A DNA stretch of 64,000 nt from Guadua angustifolia (GCA_036346375.1 CM070517.1:12627161-12691160); one strand, 5' to 3'. Counted from the first letter of the stretch, positions 11,192 to 23,406 are shown. The notes: generated by a model not told the origin, from the letters alone. Program-made: numbers and translations.

Positions 11192-11785
11192 TAGGGGTGG
11201 AATTGAGCCGAGTCGAGCCGGGCTCGACTCGGCTCGTTCGAGCTCGCCAAAAATCGAGCTGGGCTCGGCTCGGCTCAGAGTATGAATCGAGCTAGAAGTT
11301 AAGCTCGGCTCGGGCTCGGTTGAGGCTCGAGCCAACTCGTTGAGGCTCGTGAACCAAGCTTTTTAAGTGGACCAAGCCTTTTAAGTTGAGGCTCATGAGC
11401 TAGAAATTAAGCTCGGCTCGGGCTCAGTCGAGGCTCGAGCCGGCTCGTTGAAGCTCGCGAGCCAAGCTTTTTAAGTGGACCAAGCCTTTTAAGTTGAGTC
11501 TCATGAGCCGGCTCATTGAGGCTCTTAAGGCTCGTGAGCCGGCTCGAGAAACAGCTCAAGCCTTTTAGGTGGACCAAGCCTTTTAAGTTGAGGCTCGTGA
11601 GCCAAGCTCGAGAAACAGCTGACCAGTAATGAGCCTAACAAGCCAACGAGCCGCTCGCGAGCCAGCTCGAGCTCGGCTCATTGGCTGAGCGAGCCAAGTA
11701 GTAGGCTCGGGCTCGGCTCACTGTTGCATCGAGCCGAGCTGATCTCGAGCCGAGCTGCGAGCCTCGAGCTTAATTTCCAGCCCTA
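11192..11785. mobile_element. hAT MITE made of CTCGAGCC/GGCTCG repeats
   Basis: Ends TAGGGGTGGAA... and ...TTCCAGCCCTA are inverted repeats. The flanks are an exact 8-bp duplication, GAGACCTA (11184-11191 and 11786-11793), diagnostic of hAT. There is no coding capacity. The body consists of dense GGCTCGG, CTCGAGCC and GAGCCAAGC words on both strands and an internal 108-bp direct duplication (GAGCTAGAA at 11289 and 11397). Confidence 0.9.
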
Positions 11786-11891
11786 GAGACCTACTCGAAC
11801 ACACCCAGTGGTTATAGGAATTCAGGTGTGATACGGAGACCATAACAACAGAAGGACTCCTCATCGACTACGATTTGGTACTCTAACCCAC

Positions 11892-11898
11892 TATATAA
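11892..11898 (+). promoter_or_regulatory. TATA box of Tat-2 LTR
   Basis: CACTATATAAGGACC in the plus-oriented LTR, ~330 bp before its end. The same sequence appears in the inverted copy at ~21873-21885. Confidence 0.55.
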
Positions 11899-12228
11899 GG
11901 ACCAGGGAGGACATTGTCCAACGCAAGCTAGAAGGAGCCAATTGTAACCCACAGTAAACCAGCATAGAGCACAAGCTTCCAGCTGAGATGATCTACAAGC
12001 CGTAGCCTAGCCATCCCCCAGTTTTGTAGCTCTTCCTTGTAATCAAGGATAACCCCATTGATCTATAATCCTATTATTGATCTCAGCCGCCGTCGACACA
12101 GGAGTAGGGTATTACTTGACGACGAGGCCCGAACCTGTCTACATTGTGTGTTCTTGATTGTGTGCTTGATCTTGCATATCTCGAAGGTACCCGAGCATAA
12201 GTGTGTTGTCGATCATTAACCTTCGACA

Positions 12229-12248
12229 GCTGGCGCGCCAGGTAGGGG
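12229..12248 (+). other. Primer-binding-site region of Tat-2
   Basis: GCTGGCGCGCCAGGTAGGGG directly follows the LTR end. This is the standard place for the tRNA primer site. I did not identify the tRNA. Confidence 0.5.
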
Positions 12249-12274
12249 CCTTCAGCTATTTTTGCAGATTAAGC

Positions 12275-14200
12275 ATGTCTTCGGCATCAACCATACTGGA
12301 ATTCTTGACATCCGCTAAGCCCCACGAATGGAATCTGAGATCATTTTCGGGACCATGTTATATTGATGGGGCCCAGCCAGTAACCTTGAGCACATTGGCT
12401 TCATCGAGTCCTATTTCGAGTACCCATGCCGTGAGGTGTGCTTCATCGAGTTTGACCCTCCGAGCCCAAAGGTCCTCAAGTGCGTTTACCTGAAAGAATA
12501 GCGACAAAGAGCTACAATGACCTCAAAGAGCGGTCAAAGATGTCTGATTGTCACATGTTCATGGCTAGGGCTAATAAAGGCACTATTACAGGAAGTTCCC
12601 TAGAGCAGAACTCAGGAGCAGAAGCCATTGGTGGCCAGGAGCACCGCGTCCTGCCTAGCACACCTCGATCACGGACGACGTTGCTCCTGGTACGGCGGAC
12701 CATCGCCGTGACCCAACTGTCGCAGCCGCCGCAAGGATCGCAGCCAAATTGTCAAAGCATCTCAACCTTGACAATCCAACGACACCTCATCCTCAGGTGC
12801 CAGGTTTTCATAGGCAACAGATTTTTTGGCAGCACAACCAAAATGGTGCACCTAGCCATGTTCTAGCAATAGCATCTTGTTAGAGCAACTCTGGCGACGT
12901 CTTCAGTAGTCTTGAGGCTAACGTCCAGTGCGCTACTATGCTATCGAAGTCTCTCCCACCATTAGACCCAGCTAACCCTATCATGCTGGTGTTCGACTAG
13001 ATGAAGACGCTAGTCGATGCAGCACAAGCTCATACTGCTCGAGTAGCCAATTCAAGGTTCGGGTAGCCAAGTCGACAAGGTGCTCGAAGCCATCTGCCGG
13101 GATCGTCTCATGGCAGTCGTCGGGCAGCACGATTAGCGGTGGCTAGTTCCGATCATCGCAACGCTGGAACGATCCGTTTGAATCCCCGCCAAGGATATCA
13201 GGGAGATCTCCAAGAGCGAATCCCGTATGATCGACGAGATTTGCGCGATGTTCTAAGAGATAGAAGGGAAGAGTGGGATCGTGAGGACCACGAGAGGCGG
13301 GACAACAAGTCCACGTCCTCGAGAGGTTGATCTCCTATGCAACATACACGTCGGGGCGAATCTACACCCTCGAGGGATCGCTCGTCGTCGCGACACAAGT
13401 TCCCCCCTCAGCAAGATGCGCACAGAGGACAACGCCAGATAACCCCAGAAGACATTGATGAGGGGTGCAAGGCGTTCACCCCAGCACTGCGTGCGGTCAG
13501 ATGGCCGGACAAGTTCAAGCCTAGTCCGATCGAGAAGTACTCAGGAAAAATTAACCCTGTTGAATGGCTGCAGATCTATACTATAGTAATGAGAGCAGCC
13601 GGAGGCAATGAGAAGGTGATGGCCAACTACCTGCTCACCACCCTTGATGGGGCAGCTAGGTCTTGGCTACTCAACCTCCCGCCTCAATCAATATCGTCAT
13701 GGGTTGAGTTGCGGACCCGGTTTATTGCCAATTTTCAGGGCACGTATGAACGCCCCAGAACACGCAGTGACTTGCATCGGCAAGTGCAGATGCCACGAGA
13801 ATCACTGCACAGCTTCATTCGATGATTCAGTGATAAACGGAATCTGATCCCCGATATCTCGGATGAGGCCGTGATTGTTGCCTTTGAGAACGGGGTTAAG
13901 GATAGAGATCTGAAGGGAAAACTTGCCACCCAGAAGATCAGAACCATCAAGGAGCTCTTCGAGCTGGTGGATAAGTACGCCATCCGTGCCAAAGCCTAAG
14001 ACCACCTCGACAACCCGAAGCCTGGCAGCGACAAGCCCGAGTCACCCAAGCAAGGGGCCAAGAGGAACAAGATCCATAGGGAGAAGCGCAAGGGCGACTC
14101 CACTGTAGCTGCGGTCGAGGGGGGAAACACACAATCTTGGCGACAACAAAGGCCGAAGCCGTGGGGGAAACAAATACTGCCCCAACCACCACTCAGACAA
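12275..14200 (+). pseudogene. gag: Tat-2 gag
   Basis: Starts near ATG 12275 (MSSASTILEF) and is broken by several frameshifts. The capsid core is clear at 13337-13985: SPIEKYSGKINPVEWLQIY, MRAAGGNEKVMANYL, GAARSWLLNLPP, FQGTYERPRTRSDLH, then DISDEAVIVAFENGVKDRDL. These are the conserved blocks of Ty3/gypsy gag in Tat elements. One stop at 13823 splits the core (SFIR then FSDKRNL). A basic tail with CCHC remnants follows to ~14200. Confidence 0.8.
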
Positions 14201-14399
14201 ACATGACTTTGACGAGTGCCAAGTTATCAGCAAGAAAGTCTAGGAGAAGCTCAAGGACACTCTCTCCGAGTGTGGTATTGAGTAAGCTAAAGATAAGCCC
14301 GAGTACAACGAGCTCGAATATCGGGGAGCTGAGCATAAGCTAGCACATATCTTCGAAGGATCTGCCACGTACGAGTCCGAGAGACAATATAAGGCAGTC

Positions 14400-15285
14400 G
14401 AGAGAGAGGTCAACTTGGCCATGCCATTTCTCCCCCGATTTCTCAAATGGTCAGAGGTGCCAATCACCTTCGACCAGTCGGATCACCCGACCACGGTCCT
14501 GCATCCAGGTCAATACCCTGTGGTGGTCGAGCCCACCATCATGAACGTCAAGGTCACTCGAACCTTAGTCGATGGAGGGAGCTCGCTGAACCACATCTTC
14601 GCGAAGACACTAGATAACATGGGAATTCCCTAAACCAAGATAAAACCCAAAGCCGAGTTGTTTCATGGTATAACTTTGCGCTCATCATCGACTCCGCTGG
14701 CCCAGATCGAGTTGCCAGTCACATTCGGCACGCTGGACAATTTTCATACTGAGAAGTTCCTCTTCGATGTAGCAGATTTCAAGACCGCGTACAATGTGAT
14801 CCTAGGCCCCCCAATGCTAGCCAAGTTCATGGCGGTGGTGCACTATGCGTACTAGACAGTCAAGATGCCGGCGCCAAAGGGAGTCCTCACGATCAAGGGG
14901 GACCAGCGTGCGGCAATCAGGTGGAACAGGAAAAGCTTGGAGATGGCCGAGCATCTCAGTAGATCGGCATCCAGTGCCGGCGATGAGAAAGCAAAGCGTC
15001 AGAAACTCGGAGGCAATGATCAGGCTTCCACGTCCAACAGTGTCGCCAAGAACCAAGTTGACGATGGTAGGAAGGGCAAGAAGACTTGTGGAGACGTCAA
15101 GGCGGTGCCTCTTGACCCGGCAAAACCATCCAAGATGGTCAAGTTAGGCATCGACCTCGACCCCAAATAGAAACTCGTGCTCGTCACTTTCCTTCGGGCA
15201 AACCATGACGTATTTGCATGATAAGCGTCCGACATGCCCCGGGTCCCCAAGGAGGTGATCGAGCATCGACTGGCCGTGGAACCAA
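14400..15285 (+). pseudogene. pol: Tat-2 protease and linker, first half of split pol
   Basis: Aspartic protease region with LVDGGSSLNHIF (catalytic D-G-G-S) and the second block NVILGPPMLAKF. In-frame stops follow NMGIP (~14631) and HYAY (~14853). The linker to RT ends VPKEVIEHRLAVEP at 15285, where a solo LTR has inserted. The protein sense resumes at 18581. Confidence 0.75.
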
Positions 15286-18200
15286 TGTAACAGCCCAAAA
15301 TTTGCTTAATTTGAATTTTTGGGATTTATTTGGATTTAATTTGAATTAATCCTTCTCTTTAAATAATTACACAATAGAAAAGTATTTACCAAAAATAAAT
15401 AAAAATATTTTATTTGAGTTCTAAATGCCATGCAATAATTTCTAGAATTTTCTTAGAATTTTTCTGGTATTTTCGGTGCCTCAAATAAACAATTTGAATT
15501 TTTGGATTTGTTTTTATTTGAAAAATCTGAAAATTTCGACTCAACAGTGTTGGGCCGAACCCAACACTGTGCTCGCTGTATCGGCCCATTGGGTTCGGAA
15601 CCCTCCGTCGCTGGGCGTGGGCCGTTGGATCGTGATCGGTCGGGTGAACCAAAGCCGCGTCGCCTGTGCGCGTAAGCCGTCGGATCATGGCCGCTTGGAC
15701 GTCTTCCATCACGCCATGTCGCGTTGGAGGGCAACAGTTGGTCGCCGCCGCCGCCATTACTACTGCGGTTGGCCGCTGGGTTTGTGCGCTACGAGGCGTC
15801 GCCGTACTCATGAAATACCCCCGTGGAAAGAGCTCTCCGTTCCGCACCCAATGCAACCTCTTCCGTACGCCGAGACACTCCCAAACTCATAGACTCTCTC
15901 ACCGAAGTTGGACCTTGCTTTGCTTCGGTCTTCTTTGTCTTCCACCGCCGTTGGTCACGATCCGCCGCATGCAAGCACGGATTCGGGATCCTTGCGCCAA
16001 GACACACCTTCCGTGTCACCTCATCCCGCCAAAGAAGCCCCGAAGCACCGCAACGGTATTGTCTTCTTTGTCTCCGGCCAACAAGCACCGCCGCACCACC
16101 ATCAACACCCGTGAGCATCCCTGACCGTCGGATCTCCATCAAGCCGCTCCAGTGAGTCCACGTAACGGTCTAAGATGCGCTTGATAATGTCCATTAGATC
16201 TAAATCCAAGGGCTCGAATTAGGCCGTAGATTAAGCCAAGCCTGCCGTTAGATCTTATTTCAACGGTGTGGATCCATGCCGCATGTCCGCGCAAAAACCG
16301 AAGAGTCACAGCGTTCTCCCGAGTCAAATCCGACCCTTGAATTCAAATGGATGGCTGAGATAAGGCCACGTGTTGGCTCGGGATTCGTTGGGGGTTCCGG
16401 GGTAAATCCGACCGTTGGATTTGAATCCAATGACCGGGATTCGCGCCCCTGGGTCCAATCATGTGGCGCCGCATGTCAAAGTTCGGTTGCCGAGCCGTGC
16501 GAGTCACTGTGCTGTGGGGCCCGCGTGTCAGCGGTGTTGTGCGGGTGGACCGGGTCCACCGTAAGCCCGACCCAAGCCGTGAGCCAAGCCCGTAGACCCG
16601 AGGTGATGTGGCTAGCTCTGGTTCTGCCATGTGTCAGCCGAAGGATTGACCAGATTTTTCAGAAGGAAATAAATCTGTTAATTCGGGTTTTTCTTTTATT
16701 TGAATTTCCAAATTTGTAATTGCTATAACTTTTGTGTCTTAACTCTGATTTGGGTGATTCCAGTTCCTAAAAATTTGTAAAAATGTGAGCTATTTATTGG
16801 TGATTTTTATTTTATTTTTAGAGTTTATCTTGCTATCTGTTTAGTGTATCTATTGTATGTGTGCTTATTACGATTAGACTCGAAGTTGCCGGAAGCTGTC
16901 AGCTGGGAAGAGTTCGGAGACCCATCGCAAGTTTTAGATCAGGATCAACTACTTTTAGAAGGCAAGTCATGCTTTGACCATATTGCTCCTAGATTTTAAA
17001 ATGTAATTCGATTCAAATTATGCATGCTATGTTAATTAAAAATGACATTGATTATATTGGGTAAGGTAGATAATACGCCTATACTGTTTATGCCACCTTG
17101 TTAATATTACTTGTATGCCCTAAAATCCTTAACACCCTAAGTATTAATTTAAGTTGGATGCTATTATAATGCCAACACGAAGGCTAGACCGTGATTAGAT
17201 GCTTAGTCTGCTTGTATGCGCTGAATGACTTTCAAATTACAAAATAATATTTAAGCAAATATGGAACGTATTTTGGAATAACGTGATGATGTCATGTGAT
17301 GGATTTGGAGTGTAGTAACCTGTGTGGTTCTACATGCACAATGAAGTGAACATCAGCATGTGTTGCAAAAGGGTGAACCATGGTGGAAAATGATTTAGAC
17401 CAGGGCAAGTGGCAAGATGGCTTCGTGCCAGGTGGGCCTGCGTGGCAACGGGATGGACTGAACAATGTGAGGGCTACGTGTTGGAATCTGAGAGAAGGAT
17501 GTCTTGCCCTGGACAGCTAAGGACTTCACCTTGCGAGCCTTTGAACTGAGTCATTCGTACAACCGCAAGTCTGGAATGGGACAGACCTAGTCTAGTAGGA
17601 CTCTAATATCTTACCTTTGACACCTCGGGATGACAGTTACATCGGGGTAATTGTGCGGGGGAGTGTACCTGTGCTATAGCTTGGTACCCATCCAACAGTA
17701 TCTGTCGTTCCTACCCTTCGGCTCTGAGTGAGGGAAGCAGTAGTGAAGACAATACTGGAGAGGTCATAGGGATAGATAGAAGCTTCCGAAAAGCTTTGTT
17801 ACGATCAATCACCTGTGTGGTGAGCGACTGTATCTTGTGGGTAAAGTGTACAGCCTCTGCAGAGTGTGTGTTAAATCTATTCGAATAGCCACGTTCTCGG
17901 TATTGGACATTACTCGGGGATTACAGTCATGGGTTAGATTTTTGAAATAAAATATGGGATTAGTGGTTGTGTGCCAAAAGCAGATTACTTGAACTTAGGG
18001 CTGTGTGCCAAACCTCTGAAAAAGAATTGAAAACTATTTACTATTATAATATTGTTTTACTGCTTTTGAATCTAACTAAGATTACCTGTTTAAAAATGTT
18101 GCTTCATACAAAATAACCATTTAAGCCTTTTCTTTGGAATAAGCCATGCATGTAGTAATAGAACTGCATTGTGCATGACTTGTTGAGTATGTTGTATACT

Positions 18201-18575
18201 CACCCTTGCTTCAACAAAACCTCAGAAGAAGAAGCTACACTAGCTTGGGAGGAAGAATTCAACGAAGGTCCAGAGAATTAGGGTTGAGCCTCGTCAGTTG
18301 CCTGTGGCAATACGAGGGGTTCGTCGACTTACTTTTGCTTCTGCTATTGAACTTGATGTGCTTTTGTTAATTGTAGCCCTGCGTGGCTAAACTTTGTAAG
18401 GAGACCATAAGGTCGTGCAACAGTTTATTATTACTATTGTTATTAAGTACTTTATCATTATTCCGCTGTGTATGATTGTGGTACTTTAACCCTGTTTAGC
18501 CTGTGTGTACTAGCGTAATCCTGGACTAGTGCAAAATACACAGGGGGTCCGTGTTTGCAGATTCGGGTCCCGACA
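15286..18575 (+). mobile_element. Solo Tekay-type LTR in Tat-2 pol
   Basis: A 3290-bp LTR starting TGTAACAGCCC and ending TTCGGGTCCCGACA. It is flanked by exact ACCAA duplications (15281-15285 and 18576-18580), and the pol reading resumes on the far side. It is related over its length to the LTR at 27732-31482, including the same start and the shared end phrase. No internal region remains, so it is a solo LTR. Several GC-rich open frames (~15410-16720) on both strands look like composition effects. Confidence 0.9.
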
Positions 18576-19512
18576 ACCAAGCACCAAGCCCATGGTGCAA
18601 AAACAACGCAGATTCGTAGAGGACCGAAAGCAAGCCATAAAAGAGGAGGTCGGCAAACTCCTGGAGGCTGGCTTCATCCGAGAGGTTCATCACCCAACAT
18701 GGCTGGCAAACCCAGTCTTTGTAAAGAAGGCCAACGACAAATGGAGGATGTGCGTCGACTACACCGACCTCAACAAGGCGTGTCCTAAGGACCCTTTCCC
18801 TCTCCCTCGCATCAACCAGATAGTGGACTCTGCTGCAGGTTGTGAATTGCTATGTTTTCTAGATGCCTATTCGGGGTATCACCAAATTAGCATGTCCGCG
18901 GAGGACGAAGAGAAAACCTCCTTTACTACTCCTTTCGGTGTATTCTGCTATGTAAAAATGCCTTTTGGTTTGAAATGCGCTAGCGCAACGTATCAACGCT
19001 GTATTCAAAATTGCTTGAAGTCTCAAAGTGGGTGTAATGTAGAGGCATATGTTGATGACATCGTAGTAAAATCGAAAACCAGGGACACTCTAATCGACGA
19101 CCTCGACGAAACATTCGACAACTTTAGGAAGTATCGGATGATGCTTAACCCTGAGAAGTGCATGTTCGGTGTCCTATCCGGGAAGCTACTTACTTTCCTG
19201 GTGTCTAGTCGAGGCATCGAGGCCAACCCGCACAAGATCGAGGCGGTAAATCAAATGCACCCTCCACGAACGCTAAGAGAGGTACAAAAGCTTACAGGAT
19301 ATATTGCGGCCCTCAGTCGATTCATCTCTCGTATGGGCGAACGAGGGCTACCTTTCTTCAAGTTGCTTAAGAAGCATGACAATTTTGAGTGGGCCAAGGA
19401 GGCCGAGGAAGCCTTTCGAGATCTAAAAGAGTATCTATTGTTCCCGTCAGTTTTGGTTTCACCTAACGAAAAAGAGGAGCTTTTTCTTTACATTGCAGCT
19501 ACCCCCAAGTAG
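18576..19512 (+). pseudogene. pol: Tat-2 reverse transcriptase
   Basis: Clear Ty3/gypsy RT: KLLEAGFIREVHHPTWLANP, WRMCVDYTDLNKACPKD, FLDAYSGYHQISM, and the catalytic AYVDDIVVK intact. Open for over 300 codons. The open frame begins at 18529, inside the end of the solo LTR, so its first ~16 codons are LTR sequence, not pol. A TAG at 19510 ends it. Confidence 0.9.
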
Positions 19513-20340
19513 TAAGCACGGTCCTGGTGGTCAAACGTGATTGCCTCGAGAAAAAGACCAAGATCCAGAAGCAGGTGTATTACATGAGCGAAGTCCTACA
19601 TGGTGCCAAATTGCGATATCCTTAGATACAGAAGATGATATAAGCCGTCTTGATGACTTTTCGAAAGTTATGGCACTACTTCTAGGCACACAAGATCATG
19701 GTGATGACCACGTATCCGCTCAAGGATGTACTGTGCAACCGAGAGACAACATGGCGAATTGCGCAATGGGCGGTTGAGCTCAACAAGTTCAAAGTCGATT
19801 TTACGCCGAGGACTAGCGCCAAATCAGGAGTCCTAGCAGACTTCATCATAGAATGGATCCACGTCGAGGAAAAAGAAGCTAAGACGCCCGATGATCACTG
19901 GACGATGTTCTTCGATGACTCACTCACACTTCGAGGCTCGGGGGCTGGCATCGTGCTTAAATCCCCGACAGGTGAGGAACTTAAATATTTCATTCAACTC
20001 GATTTCCATGCTTCAAATAACATTGTAGAATATGAGGGACTGGTCAACAGGCTTCGGATAGCCGCAACACTAGGAATCAAGCGATTACTCGTGAAAGGGG
20101 ACTCACAACTAGTCGTAAACCAAGTGCAGAAGGAATACCAGTGCTCGGATGGCAACATAGCAGCGTACTTGAACGTGGTTCACAAGCCGGAGCATAAGTT
20201 CGAAGGCCTCGAGGTAAGGTACATCCAGCGAAGTGATAACACTACTGCCGACGAACTTGCCAGGCTCGCTTTGTCCCGTTCGCCTGCACCCTTGGGAGTC
20301 TTCGTTGAGAAACTCCCCAAACCATTTGTCTCCTCTCCGT
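19513..20340 (+). pseudogene. pol: Tat-2 RNase H and second (archaeal-type) RNase H
   Basis: First RNase H is in pieces (19513-19780, with VYYMSEVLHGAKLRYP in a shifted frame). The second RNase H is at ~19890-20290: MFFDDSLTLRGSGAGIVL, EYEGLVNRLRIA, VKGDSQLVVNQVQ, then DNTTADELARLA. The D, E, D, D acidic set is visible, although the usual FFDGS reads FFDDS. Two RNase H domains in series place it in Tat. Confidence 0.8.
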
Positions 20341-21520
20341 GAGAAGCAGATGCTGCCCAACTCGACTAGTAGCTTGGTCGAGTCAGCGAGGCAGAACTTG
20401 CAGACGCGAAGCTGCACTACTCGAACGCGAGCCAATCTGGATGACACCATTCCGTGCCTATCTCAAAGGTTGAGAGATCCCTGACGATGATGCCTCAGCC
20501 GAGAAAACTGCACATAAATCCAAGCTATATGCATTGGTAGACGACAAGCTCTATCGGAAAGGGAGTAATGGAATCTTGATGAAGTGCATCACTCAGGAAG
20601 AGGGTAATAAAATATTGCTTGATGTTCATGGAGGTATTTGTGGCAACCACACATCCTATCGCATCCTAGTTGGAAAGGTTTTCCGGCAAGGGTTCTACTG
20701 GCCAACTGCCCTCTAGGACGCTTGCGAGTTGGTGAAAAAGTGCGAAAACTACCAATTCTACAATAAGCAAACAACCCGACTAGCCCAAGCTCTGCAAACT
20801 ATTTCTCTATCTTGGCCGATCTCCGTCTAGGGTTTGGACATCTTGGGACTGTTCTCAAGAGCCCAAGGACGTTATAAGTTCCTATTCATGGCAATCGACA
20901 TGTTCACCAAGTGGATCGAGGCCGAACCCATCAGGAACATCACCTCAGAAGTAGCCAAGAGGTTTATGAGGAGCATTGTTACTCAATTTAGCATCCTGAA
21001 TAGAGTAATCATCGATAACGGTAGCCAGTCCAAAAGCAGTGCTTTTACAGTCTTTTGTGAAGAACTAGGAATCAAACTCTGCTTTGCCTCTGTAGCTCAT
21101 CCTCAGAGTAACGGTCAGGTTGAGAATGCTAATGGCATGATCTTGTAGGGAATTAAAACCCGTGCATTCAATAGGCTAAAAGCTTACTTGACTCGATGGG
21201 CAAAAGAACTTCCCTCGGTGCTATGGGCTGTTCGAACATCGACTAGTCGAGTCACCGGTGAGACTCTGTTTTTCTTGGTCTACGGAGCAGAAGCAGTGCT
21301 CCCGATTGAATTAACATTCAAATCACCCTAAGTGGAGAACTACTCAGAAAAGGAACAAGAGCTGGAGCAAGCAAGCGATATAAATCTACTCGAAGAGTAC
21401 AGAGATCGAGCGTCCATTCGAGTAGCCAAGTATCAATAGGCCTTGCGAAGATATTACAGTGCAAAAATCCAAGGAAGAGAACTCGATGTTGGGGATTTAG
21501 TACTATGAAAGGTACAGAAG
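20341..21520 (+). pseudogene. pol: Tat-2 integrase, truncated
   Basis: Zinc region HGGICGNHTSYRILVGKVF...CENYQF: the last Cys of the HHCC set is Tyr. Core: GLDILGLFSRAQG, MFTKWIEAEP, VIIDNGSQS, AHPQSNGQVENANG, so the DDE residues remain. Stops lie near 20716, 20828, 21147, 21330 and 21438. It ends at 21520 (KVQK), where an inverted LTR fragment begins. Confidence 0.85.
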
Positions 21521-21910
21521 TGTCAAAGGTTAGTGATCGACAACACACTTATATTTAGGTACCTTCGAGATATGCAGGGTCAAACATGCAAGAGGGAAAC
21601 ACGCGATGTAGACAGGTTCGAGCCTCGTCGATGAGTAATACCCTACTTCTATGTCGGCGATGCTTGAGATCGATGAAGAAATTATAGATCGATGGGGTAT
21701 CCCTGATTACAAGGAAGAACTACGAATCTGGGGGATGGCTAGACTACAGCTTATGTATGGCTATGCTAATTGCTAAGGGTCGCAATGGCTTCTCCAGGCT
21801 TGTTCCAGCTCCGTGAACTTGCTCTTGCTTTGTGAACTTGTTCAGGCTACCCTTGACGACGTCCTCCCTGGTCCTTATATAGTAGGCAGGAGTAGCGAGT
21901 CGTGGTTGAT
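21521..21910 (-). mobile_element. Inverted Tat-2 family LTR fragment
   Basis: TGTCAAAGGTTAGTGATCGA at 21521 is the exact outer end of the Tat-2 LTR in reverse. The following ~390 bp match 11830-12228 reversed, including the TATA region. It lies opposite to the 5' LTR of the same element, so it is not that element's normal 3' LTR. It stops at 21910, where a copia LTR begins. Confidence 0.8.
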
Positions 21911-22596
21911 TGTAGGATCAAGGATACCGACTAGAGGGGGGTGAATAGGAGGTTTTTAAATTTTCTCCACTAAAAATAAGTTTGGAGATTTCTAAACACG
22001 AATGACAATTTTAGCACTTTTAATTATCTAGCAATTTTAGTGATTACTAAATAATCTTTACTACTCAAATAATTCAATGGCCAGATTAGTTATTTCACCA
22101 AGAAAATCAATAAGCTAGAATTAGCACACGGGAATAAATAATACAAACCACAATTGAAGAACACGCGAATTTTATCCCGTGGTCTTGGAGACTTGCTGGT
22201 CTCCCCTACTCCTCGTTGAGGTGGCTTGAACTCCTTCAAGCCGGCTCCACTTGCTTGAGCCTTCCTCGATCACTCGTGGTAGCTCTTCCCACTCCGGGTA
22301 GGCGAGCTCCTTGCCTTCACAACCGTTTGGGCCTTCACACAAGCTTCTTGTGAAGATCACCGAACTCTCACACCTCCAAGCCATCTAGGAGGTGGCAACC
22401 TCCAAGAGTAATGAACTTGACGTAGGCTTGAGACTCTAGAGTGATTTCAATATGGCTCAACTAATGCAATGCACTCAATTTTCTTCTCCAAAACTCAAGA
22501 ATCAAGAAATGAATGCACTTGCGAGTGGAGACAGTTGCTAGGGCTCTAAGTGTATCCAATGGAATCACCAACCTGCCCTCAATACAGGTGAGGGGG

Positions 22597-22604
22597 TATT
22601 TATA
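22597..22604 (-). promoter_or_regulatory. TATA box of copia LTR
   Basis: Minus strand GGTTATAAATACCCCC. It has the same position relative to the palindromic repeats as in LTR A. Confidence 0.5.
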
Positions 22605-22659
22605 ACCCCTCCACACTCAAACTAGCCGTTACTAAATTTTAACCAGAAAAAATCGTCAG

Positions 22660-22995
22660 GGCTGGCACTACCGCCTTCTAGGGGCCGGTAGTACCGCCCA
22701 TGGTGCCAACGGCTAGTACGGGCATTAAATGCACTGACACATAGCCGTTTTCTCGAATTCCCTCCAAGACCGGTACTACCGCAGGTGTAGGTGCGATAGT
22801 ACTGCACTATTGCCAGCCACAAAGCAAGGCCTCTGTTCAAAAGCTATCGCGGGTGTAGGTGCGGTAGTACCGCAAAGGCGGCACTACCGCCCTTGCACTC
22901 CGGTAGTGCCGGCCTTGAGCAAAATTAAAAACAGCCTTCTATTAAAAAGCTACCGACACTAATTTGTTTAGTACAAGAAAGCGTGATACTACCGC
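22660..22995. repeat. Dispersed GGTAGTACCGC palindromes
   Basis: At least seven copies of near-palindromic words such as CCGGTAGTACCGCC, CCGGTACTACCGC, GCGGTAGTACCGC and GCGGCACTACCGCC in ~330 bp of U3. Confidence 0.75.
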
Positions 22996-23406
22996 TCTAT
23001 TTCTAAGGTAGTCTTTGGCGAAGACAGTGAGAGCTCAAAAATAGATACTAATTCGAATGCATGAATGAACTATTTCGACTTTGAGGCACATTGGATGCAC
23101 TTTTAAAATTCAAACTTACTAATCAAGTCCCTCTTTATTGTACGGTGTCTATCCTAACAATCCGATCTTTTCTTCAACACCAAGATTGGTAAAATGACTA
23201 AAAAATTATCCTTAAAATTTTATACCTTGATTTCTTGCTTCTTTGATGCATATTCTTCCCTCTTTGTACTTGTGACATTTCAACGTCCCTCGAAGAATGT
23301 TGATTTTCCTGTTTTCAATTTACTCATGCAAACAACGTTAGTCCTTTTATCCTTGATTGTCATTAATTACCAAAACCTTAATCACATAGGGGCCTAGATG
23401 CTTTCA

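Larger units (their letters stand above)
11010..12228 (+). mobile_element. 5' LTR of second Tat element
   Basis: Starts TGTCAAATATCC and ends AACCTTCGACA, followed by GCTGGCGCGCCAGGTAGGGG, the usual start of the internal region in this kind of gypsy element. Without the hAT MITE the LTR is ~617 bp. It is inserted in the pol remnant of the first Tat element (left flank GGAAT). A matching but inverted copy of its 3' portion lies at 21521-21910. Confidence 0.75.
21911..23406 (-). mobile_element. Copia (SIRE-like) 3' LTR, minus orientation
   Basis: The plus strand starts TGTAGGATCAAGG with AGAGGGGGGTGAATAGG and ends GGGGCCTAGATGCTTTCA, followed by the polypurine tract complement ATCTCCCCCTTTTTGG. 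Length 1496 bp. The 5 bases to the left are TTGAT. They do not recur on the right because internal sequence follows, so this is a 3' LTR and not a solo LTR. GGTAGTACCGC-type palindromes cluster at 22660-22990. Confidence 0.8.

Noticed and set aside
15410..16720. Many long open frames on both strands
   Set aside because: They lie in the GC-rich part of a solo Tekay LTR, overlap each other on opposite strands and show no domain.
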